From Enterovirga sp. (GTDB taxonomy: Bacteria; Pseudomonadota; Alphaproteobacteria; Rhizobiales; Beijerinckiaceae): a stretch of DNA of 20,458 nt. The stretch is taken from NCBI GenBank assembly GCA_028290385.1, contig JAQGJZ010000360.1:1-20458 (forward strand), in the 5' to 3' direction. The notes under the pieces are model-generated. The model saw nothing but the letters and a program-made list of their open reading frames with translations, made no database searches and was not told the DNA's origin. This document shows positions 15,697 to 20,458 of this stretch, in pieces (position 1 is the first letter of the stretch; every line of letters starts with the position of its first letter). Both the position numbers and the translations under genes were made by a program.

Positions 15697-15730
15697 CCGG
15701 CAATTGCGCGCCGGCGTCGCGTCATGCGAC
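15697..15730 (+). repeat. Two hairpins between permease and binding-protein genes
   Basis: CCGGC (15697-15701) pairs with GCCGG (15710-15714) around AATTGCGC, and GTCGC (15716-15720) pairs with GCGAC (15726-15730) around GTCAT. Both lie in the 78-base gap inside the ABC operon, just before the strong GGAGG ribosome site of the binding protein. They could protect or process the mRNA so that the binding protein is made in excess. Confidence 0.4.
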
Positions 15731-15750
15731 AGACGGCGCAAGACACAACC

Positions 15751-15755
15751 GGAGG
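15751..15755 (+). promoter_or_regulatory. Strong ribosome binding site of the binding protein
   Basis: GGAGG lies 7 bases before ATG 15763, the best-matched site among those I examined. It decides the start at 15763 over the in-frame ATG at 15724, which would put 13 non-signal residues before the twin-arginine motif. Confidence 0.75.
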
Positions 15756-15762
15756 ATCGCTG

Positions 15763-16791
15763 ATGGAACGCCGCTCATTCCTCGTTGGTGCGGGTGCGCT
15801 GACGCTTGGTTCGTCGCTCGCAAACCTCGCTTACGCTCAGGCAGCCGGCGCCCCCGAGAAGGCCAAGGTCGCGCTCGGCGTCGGCGGCAAGCCGCTTCTC
15901 TATTATCTCCCGCTCACCATCGCGGAGCGCCGCGGCTTCTTCAAGGAAGAGGGGCTCGAGGTCGAGATCAACGATTTCGGCGGCGGCGCGAAGTCGCTCC
16001 AGGCGCTGATCGGCGGCTCGGTGGATGTCGTCACCGGCGCCTACGAGCACACGATCCGCATGCAGGCCAAGGGGCAGGACATCCAGGCCGTCTGCGAACT
16101 CGGCCGCTTCCCGGCCATCGTCATCGGCGTGAAGACCGAGAAGGCGGGCGAGATCAAGACGATCGCCGACTTCAAGGGCAAGAAGGTCGGCGTCACGGCG
16201 CCTGGCTCCTCCACCGCGAACACGATGCAATACGCCCTGGTGAAGGCCGGGCTGAAGCCGAACGACGTGGCCTTTATCGGGGTCGGCGGCGGTGCCGGCG
16301 CGGTGGCGGCCATGCAGAAGGGCGAGATCGACGCGATTTCGCATCTCGACCCGGTCATCGCCAAGCTCGAGGGTGACGGCGCCATCAAGGTCCTGATCGA
16401 TACCCGGACGGAGTCGGGCACCAAGGAGCTGTTCGGCGGCTCGAACCCCGCGGCCGTGGTGTATCTGAAACGCGACTTCATCGCCGCGAACCCGAACACC
16501 ACGCAGCGCCTGGTCAACGCGCACGTAAAGGCCCTGAAATGGCTCGCCTCCGCGACGCCGGAGCAGGTCGCGGATACGGTGCCGGGCGACTACCACCTGG
16601 GCGACAAGACGCTCTATTTGCGGGCCGTGAAGAACTCGCTTGAGAGCTATTCCCGGACGGGGATCATCCCGCAGGCGGGCCAGGAGAGCGTGCTCGACAT
16701 GCTCCGCAAGCTCGACCCGGAGTTGGCGAATGCCAAGATCGACCTCGCCGGCACCTTCACGGACCGGTTCGTGAAACAGGCCTCGGCCTGA
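15763..16791 (+). CDS. ABC substrate-binding protein, NMT1/SsuA-like
   Basis: A 342-residue periplasmic receptor. The N-terminus MERRSFLVGAGALTLG has a twin-arginine motif (Arg3-Arg4, then S-F-L) and a hydrophobic core, with a likely cut after AYAQA (~27), so export through Tat is plausible. The mature part has the NMT1/SsuA pattern: LPLTIAERRGFFKEEGLEVE, GGGAKSLQALIGGSVDVV and FKGKKVGVTAPGSSTANTMQ, with VGGGAGAVAAMQKGEIDA in the second lobe. This class includes nitrate, taurine, alkanesulfonate and pyrimidine (HMP) receptors. The Cys-rich motif of THI5 HMP synthases is absent, so it is a receptor and not that enzyme. Specificity is unknown. It is the last gene of the importer operon, before a hairpin pair. 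Confidence 0.9.
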   Translation: MERRSFLVGAGALTLGSSLANLAYAQAAGAPEKAKVALGVGGKPLLYYLPLTIAERRGFFKEEGLEVEINDFGGGAKSLQALIGGSVDVVTGAYEHTIRMQAKGQDIQAVCELGRFPAIVIGVKTEKAGEIKTIADFKGKKVGVTAPGSSTANTMQYALVKAGLKPNDVAFIGVGGGAGAVAAMQKGEIDAISHLDPVIAKLEGDGAIKVLIDTRTESGTKELFGGSNPAAVVYLKRDFIAANPNTTQRLVNAHVKALKWLASATPEQVADTVPGDYHLGDKTLYLRAVKNSLESYSRTGIIPQAGQESVLDMLRKLDPELANAKIDLAGTFTDRFVKQASA

Positions 16792-16808
16792 TCGACGGGC
16801 ATGCGTCC

Positions 16809-16833
16809 CCGGCGCAGCACTGACCTGCGCCGG
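16809..16833 (+). terminator. Strong hairpin at the end of the ABC operon
   Basis: CCGGCGCAG (16809-16817) and CTGCGCCGG (16825-16833) form a perfect 9-bp GC-rich stem with the 7-base loop CACTGAC, 18 bases after the binding-protein stop. The following bases contain no T-run, so it may end transcription inefficiently or block 3' exonucleases. Confidence 0.55.
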
Positions 16834-16838
16834 AGACC

Positions 16839-16852
16839 ATCGCGCAAGCGAT
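16839..16852 (+). repeat. Small hairpin with GNRA tetraloop
   Basis: ATCGC-GCAA-GCGAT is a perfect 5-bp stem closed by a GCAA tetraloop, 5 bases after the larger hairpin and 43 bases before the MFS gene start. A GNRA loop gives unusual stability for so short a stem. It could be the second part of a tandem terminator or a feature of the MFS leader. Confidence 0.45.
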
Positions 16853-16895
16853 CTCAGGTACTTATGACGGGCGTTCGCCTGGAGATCGCCGAGAC

Positions 16896-18170
16896 ATGAG
16901 CGCCAACCCCGCCGACGCGGGCACCCTGCAGCCCGCGCCGGTCTCCGGCGGCACGGCCCGCCGCGAGGACGGGCTCGTCGTCGGCATCATGGGGGCGATC
17001 AGCCTCTCCCATTGCCTCAACGACCTGATCCAGTCGCTCGTCCCGGCGCTCTATCCGATCCTGAAGAGCTCCTACGCGCTGGATTTCGGCCAGGTCGGCC
17101 TGATCACGCTCGCCTTCCAGTTCACGGCGTCGCTGCTGCAGCCGCTCGTCGGCATGTTTTCCGATCGGCGCCCGCGTCCCTATTCGCTCGCCGTCGGCAT
17201 GGGGTTGACCCTCTCGGGGCTGCTGCTGCTGGCGAGCGCGGGAAGCTTTGGCGCCATCCTGGTCGCGGCCTGCCTCATCGGCACGGGCTCGGCCGTGTTC
17301 CACCCGGAGGCGTCCCGGATCGCCCGAGCCGCCTCGGGCGGCCGGCACGGCCTCGCCCAGTCGCTGTTCCAGGTCGGCGGCAATGTCGGCCAGGCGAGCG
17401 GGCCGCTGCTCGCGGCCTTTATCGTCGTGCCGAACGGGCAGCGCAGCGTTGTCTGGTTCTCCCTTGTGGCGCTTGTCGCGATGGCGATCCTGGTCGCGGT
17501 CGGCCGGTGGTATGGCCGCCATCTCGTCGCGGCCTCGGCACGGCCCCGGGGAGCTGTTCAGCATCATGGCCTGTCGCGCGGCCGCGTGGCCTTCGCGATC
17601 GCGATCCTCATCGTGCTGGTGTTCTCGAAGAACTTCTACACGGTGAGCCTGACCTCCTATTACACGTTCTACCTCATGGGCCGCTTCGGCGTGCCGGTGC
17701 AGACGGCCCAGGTATTTCTGTTCGTGTTTCTCGGCTCGGTCGTGCTCGGCACCGCCCTCGGCGGCCCGCTCAGCGACAAGATCGGGCGTAAGCTGGTGAT
17801 CTGGATCTCGATCCTCGGCGCGCTGCCCTTCACGCTCGCGCTGCCCTACGCGAACCTGACCTGGACGGTGGTCCTGAGCGTCCCGATCGGGATGATCATG
17901 GCCTCCTCCTTCCCGTCCATCGTGGTCTTCGCCCAAGAACTGCTGCCGGGGCGGGTCGGGGTGGTCTCGGGCCTGTTCTTCGGGCTCTCGTTCGGGTTGG
18001 GCGGTATCGGGGCCGCGGTTCTCGGCGCCGTCGCGGACCGGACCTCGATCGAAACCGTCTACCACCTCTGCGCGATCCTGCCGGCGATCGGGATCGTCGC
18101 CGTGCTGCTGCCGAACCTCCGCGCCGCGCCCCGGGGCGGCTCAGTGCAGCCAGCTGCCAATGGTGCCTGA
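16896..18170 (+). CDS. MFS transporter, fosmidomycin-resistance (Fsr) type
   Basis: A 424-residue inner-membrane protein with about 12 hydrophobic spans. The first part is close to Fsr: SLSHCLNDLIQSLVPALYP, FGQVGLITLAFQFTASLLQP, the loop motif GMFSDRRPRPYSL and FHPEASRIARAASGGRHGLA are distinctive of this family, including the conserved FHPE. A second half with GPLSDKIGRKLVI repeats the MFS loop motif. Fsr in E. coli exports fosmidomycin, but relatives can have other substrates, so drug efflux is only a family-level guess. Start ATG 16896 follows GGAG at 16881. It lies 104 bases after the ABC operon, behind two hairpins. Its last 30 bases overlap the DedA gene on the other strand. Confidence 0.9.
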   Translation: MSANPADAGTLQPAPVSGGTARREDGLVVGIMGAISLSHCLNDLIQSLVPALYPILKSSYALDFGQVGLITLAFQFTASLLQPLVGMFSDRRPRPYSLAVGMGLTLSGLLLLASAGSFGAILVAACLIGTGSAVFHPEASRIARAASGGRHGLAQSLFQVGGNVGQASGPLLAAFIVVPNGQRSVVWFSLVALVAMAILVAVGRWYGRHLVAASARPRGAVQHHGLSRGRVAFAIAILIVLVFSKNFYTVSLTSYYTFYLMGRFGVPVQTAQVFLFVFLGSVVLGTALGGPLSDKIGRKLVIWISILGALPFTLALPYANLTWTVVLSVPIGMIMASSFPSIVVFAQELLPGRVGVVSGLFFGLSFGLGGIGAAVLGAVADRTSIETVYHLCAILPAIGIVAVLLPNLRAAPRGGSVQPAANGA

Positions 18171-18656
18171 GGCGTAGAACACGCCAAAACTCCAGCCGAG
18201 CGAGCCGGCGAGGTTGGCGATGTGAAAGGGCACCGCCGGCATTCTGACGATGCCCGCGACCAGCGGCGCCAGCGGCCGCACCTGCCCCCAGAAATGCGAG
18301 ATCAGGATGCCGATCGCGCCCCAGCGCTCGAAGAACCGCTGCGTCTTTTCGACGAGGTCGGGGCGTCGATTCAGCGGCCAGCGCTGCAGGATCGGCGGGC
18401 CGAGCCACAGGCCCATCCAGTAGGACACCCAGTAGCCGACCACGCTGCCGATGGTGGCCGTGAGGGCGAGCGGGACGAGCCCGATCCCGGCCGCGCCCGC
18501 GACCGTGCCCAGCGCGGCGAACAGCACCGTCGCCGGCGCGATGATCGACACAAAGGCGAGGCATTCCAGGAAGGCGATGACGAGGATCATCGGCAGCAGG
18601 AACTCCTGGTTCGTCTGCGCAAAATCCGTGACCGTCTTGACGAAGTCCTGCAGCAT
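18141..18656 (-). CDS. DedA/VTT family membrane protein
   Basis: A 171-residue inner-membrane protein. Hydrophobic segments lie at about 20-40, 44-60, 66-90, 114-135 and 145-168. The pattern FLECLAFVSIIAPATVLFAALG (29-50, Glu31) and the segment GQVRPLAPLVAGIVRMP (124-140, Arg127) place it in the DedA family, whose members act in proton-linked transport or lipid flipping; a precise role here is not shown. Compared with the common GRF...R pattern, the first arginine is replaced (SHF, His121). A GGAGAG site lies about 8 bases before the ATG. It is divergent from pdxY and overlaps the MFS gene at the 3' end by 30 bases. Confidence 0.85.
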   Translation of the reverse strand: MLQDFVKTVTDFAQTNQEFLLPMILVIAFLECLAFVSIIAPATVLFAALGTVAGAAGIGLVPLALTATIGSVVGYWVSYWMGLWLGPPILQRWPLNRRPDLVEKTQRFFERWGAIGILISHFWGQVRPLAPLVAGIVRMPAVPFHIANLAGSLGWSFGVFYASGTIGSWLH

Positions 18657-18671
18657 CCGGCCTAGCTCTCC

Positions 18672-18701
18672 GGCGGGTCACGAAGCCCGCCATCCCGCCA
18701 T
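18672..18701. repeat. Hairpin and tandem repeat between dedA and pdxY
   Basis: GGCGGG (18672-18677) pairs with CCCGCC (18686-18691) around TCACGAAG, and CCCGCCAT occurs twice in tandem (18686-18693, 18694-18701). It occupies much of the 69-base divergent gap, where regulatory sites of both genes must lie. Confidence 0.4.
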
Positions 18702-18716
18702 ACATGTCTTTCGGCC

Positions 18717-18720
18717 GGAG
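18717..18720 (+). promoter_or_regulatory. Ribosome binding site deciding the pdxY start
   Basis: GGAG ends 5 bases before GTG 18726. It overlaps the alternative GTG at 18720, which therefore cannot use it, so the start is taken as 18726, giving the family-typical MNILSIQSHV. Confidence 0.6.
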
Positions 18721-18725
18721 TGCGT

Positions 18726-19574
18726 GTGAACATCCTGTCCATCCAGTCGCATGTTGCCTTCGGCCATGTGGGCAACGCCTCCGCGACCTTCCCCATGCAG
18801 CGGCTCGGGCACGAGGTCTGGCCGATCCACACCGTCCAGTTTTCGAACCATACGGGCTACGGCTCCTGGACAGGCCGCGTCTTCGATGGCCAGGCCGTCG
18901 AGGAACTGGTCGACGGCATCGCGGCGCGCGGGGTGCTGCCGAGCTGCGACGGCGTGCTGTCGGGCTATATGGGCTCGGCCGATATCGGGCAGGCCATCCT
19001 CGGCACCGTGGCGCGGGTGCGCGAGGCCAATCCGCGGGCCCTCTATTGCTGCGATCCGGTGATCGGCGATGTCGGGCGCGGCGTCTTTGTCCGGCCGGGC
19101 ATCCCGGAATTCATGCGCGAGCACGCTGTTCCTGCGGCGGACCTCGTCACCCCGAACCAGTTCGAGCTCGAATACCTCGCTGGCCGCGAGATCCGCACGG
19201 CGGCCGAGGCCAGGGAGGCCGTGGCTGCGCTCCAGGCGCTCGGGCCCCGCATCGTGCTTGTCACCTCGCTGCACAGCGAAGACACGCCTGCCGATGCGAT
19301 CGACCTCGCGGCCGGCGAGGGCGGCGAGGTTTTTCGCGTGCGCACACCGAAGCTCGGCGTCTCGGTGAACGGGGCCGGAGACGCGATCGCGGCGCTGTTC
19401 CTGGTTCACTACCTGTCGAGCCGCTCTGCGCGGACGGCGCTCGAGAGGGCCGCGTCGTCCGTCTATGGCCTCCTGAAGCGCACGGAGGAGGCGGGCTCGC
19501 GCGAGATCCTCACGGTCGCGGCGCAGGACGAGTTCGTATCCCCCACCTGGACCTTCGCGGCGGAGCCGGTCTAA
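18726..19574 (+). CDS. pdxY: Pyridoxal kinase
   Basis: A 282-residue ribokinase-fold enzyme that phosphorylates pyridoxal with ATP in the vitamin B6 salvage pathway. It begins MNILSIQSHVAFGHVGN and shows NHTGYGSWTG (41-50), YCCDPVIGD (107-114 region), TPNQFELE (142-149) and the catalytic loop NGAGDAIAALF (215-225, base Asp219). Length fits PdxY. The start is GTG. The loop residue aligned with the E. coli PdxY active-site cysteine appears to be Val120 (GRGVFVRPG), and GTGD is GAGD, as in other alphaproteobacterial relatives I recall. PhzF-like gene follows after 25 bases, so the two are probably cotranscribed. Confidence 0.92.
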   Translation: MNILSIQSHVAFGHVGNASATFPMQRLGHEVWPIHTVQFSNHTGYGSWTGRVFDGQAVEELVDGIAARGVLPSCDGVLSGYMGSADIGQAILGTVARVREANPRALYCCDPVIGDVGRGVFVRPGIPEFMREHAVPAADLVTPNQFELEYLAGREIRTAAEAREAVAALQALGPRIVLVTSLHSEDTPADAIDLAAGEGGEVFRVRTPKLGVSVNGAGDAIAALFLVHYLSSRSARTALERAASSVYGLLKRTEEAGSREILTVAAQDEFVSPTWTFAAEPV

Positions 19575-19599
19575 GCCGACCGGCAACCCCGAGGTCTTC

Positions 19600-20458
19600 A
19601 TGCGCCGCCGCTTCGCCACGCTCGACGTCTTCACGACCCGGCGCTTCGCCGGCAACCCGCTCGCGGTGGTCCTCGATGCCGAGGGCTTGGACGACGGCGC
19701 CATGCAGACGATCGCGCGCGAGTTCAACCTCTCCGAGACCGTCTTCGTCCTTCCGCCCACGGATGCCCGGCACAGGGCGAAGCTGCGCATCTTCACGCCG
19801 GGCCGCGAACTGCCTTTTGCGGGCCACCCGACCATCGGGACGGCCGTTCTGCTCGGCTTGTCCGGCCAGAATGGCGCCGATGCGCAGGCCTTCGGCCTCG
19901 AGGAGACCATCGGAATCGTGCCCTGCATCGTGGAGAGGCGGGGGGAGGGCGCCGGCTACGCCCGCTTCCGCCTGCCGCGCCTGCCGGAGGTGCAGGACGG
20001 GGCCCCTGTCGTCTCGGACGCCGCCTGGGCGCTCGGGCTCGACCCGTCGGAGATCGGGTTCGACCGGCACCTGCCGAGCCGCCACACCGCCGGCAACCCG
20101 TTCGACTTCATCCCGGTCGCGACGCGCGACGCGGTGGCGCGGTCTCGCCCAAGCGGCGACGCCTTCGCCAAGGCGCTCGGCTCGGAGGGCCCGGGCGTTT
20201 ATGTCTACACGCGTGAGACGACCGAGGCCGGGCACCACTTCCATGCCCGCATGTTCGGCGCACCCAAGACGGGCATTACGGAGGACCCGGCGACCGGCTC
20301 GGCGGTCGCGTCCTTCACGGGGGTGCTGATGCAGTTCGAACCGCTCGGCGACGGCACCCATTCCTTCGTCATCGAGCAGGGCTACGAGATGGGGCGGCCG
20401 AGCCAGATCGACCTGCAGATCGTTATCGAAAACGGGGCGCTCGCCTCGGCTGAGATCG
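19600..20458 (+). CDS. PhzF-family isomerase-like protein, 5' part
   Basis: The frame is open from ATG 19600 to the right edge, giving 286 residues without a stop; family members are about 260-310, so only a short end is missing. PhzF of phenazine synthesis is an isomerase with a diaminopimelate-epimerase fold. Here the catalytic Glu46 lies in NLSETVFVLPP (43-53), followed by TPGRELPFAGHPTIGTA (66-82) and, in the second lobe, ITEDPATGSAVASF. No other phenazine genes are visible, so it is most likely one of the many PhzF relatives of unknown substrate. GAGG lies 5 bases before the start. The gene follows pdxY by 25 bases. Confidence 0.9.
   Translation, partial: MRRRFATLDVFTTRRFAGNPLAVVLDAEGLDDGAMQTIAREFNLSETVFVLPPTDARHRAKLRIFTPGRELPFAGHPTIGTAVLLGLSGQNGADAQAFGLEETIGIVPCIVERRGEGAGYARFRLPRLPEVQDGAPVVSDAAWALGLDPSEIGFDRHLPSRHTAGNPFDFIPVATRDAVARSRPSGDAFAKALGSEGPGVYVYTRETTEAGHHFHARMFGAPKTGITEDPATGSAVASFTGVLMQFEPLGDGTHSFVIEQGYEMGRPSQIDLQIVIENGALASAEI

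Noticed and set aside
15763..16791. Binding protein as a THI5-type pyrimidine synthase
   Set aside because: The cysteine-rich motif of THI5 is absent, a signal peptide is present, and it is encoded with a permease and an ATPase.
16854..18065. A 403-codon minus-strand frame opposite the MFS gene
   Set aside because: It is dominated by charged Asp/Arg/Glu/His runs that mirror hydrophobic codons of the transporter, hence a shadow.
18678..19928. A 416-codon minus-strand frame opposite pdxY
   Set aside because: It is antisense to a well supported kinase and has no domain signature.
18704..20329. A 541-codon plus-strand frame covering pdxY and the PhzF-like gene
   Set aside because: It is in the wrong frame for both genes; pdxY and PhzF motifs lie in two other frames. 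It also hides the true PhzF-like frame, which runs off the right edge.
19600..20458. A phenazine biosynthesis locus
   Set aside because: Only a PhzF-fold protein is present; no other phz gene is nearby, and PhzF relatives of other function are very common.
1..20458. tRNA genes, CRISPR arrays, insertion sequences or prophage genes
   Set aside because: I saw no cloverleaf, no spaced direct repeats, no transposase or integrase motif, and no change in base composition.

Overview
The window is one chromosomal stretch of a high-GC alphaproteobacterium, most likely a Hyphomicrobiales (Rhizobiales) member of the Methylobacterium/Microvirga/Bosea type. The basis is GC-rich coding throughout, near-total coding density and a gene order I associate with that group (purD / xseA-DUF2093 / lpxK-waaA-DUF374-DUF4170-cysQ on facing strands). 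Genus is inference. I see no tRNA, rRNA, CRISPR array, insertion sequence, attachment site or obvious foreign-composition island.

Left part (1-2481, + strand): the 3' end of carA, then a small membrane protein, a YjlB-type cupin and a SAM methyltransferase chained by 4-base overlaps. Housekeeping block (2478-5754): purD on the minus strand (TTG start), divergent from xseA and a DUF2093 protein.

Envelope block (5755-9870, minus strand): cysQ-like phosphatase, DUF4170, DUF374 acyltransferase, waaA and lpxK form a tight operon with 4-base overlaps at its end. WaaA and LpxK build the Kdo-lipid A core. The DUF374 and DUF4170 proteins probably act with them, but their exact step is not assigned.

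Centre (10101-14052): a DUF6101-like protein, a secreted four-cysteine protein, rsmE, and a large protein that joins a cyclic-nucleotide-binding domain to an NTE-type patatin lipase.

Right part (14081-20458): a complete ABC importer of the nitrate/sulfonate/taurine/NMT1 class (ATPase, permease, Tat-like binding protein), a fosmidomycin-resistance-type MFS transporter, a DedA protein on the minus strand, a pyridoxal kinase and the start of a PhzF-family gene. The importer's substrate cannot be read from the sequence.

No clearly new multi-gene system stands out. The best leads are the uncharacterised DUF374/DUF4170 pair inside the lipid A operon, the NTE-like lipase with a regulatory domain, the orphan importer, hairpins in gaps of the right half, and the fact that all four convergent gene pairs abut or overlap with no room for a terminator.
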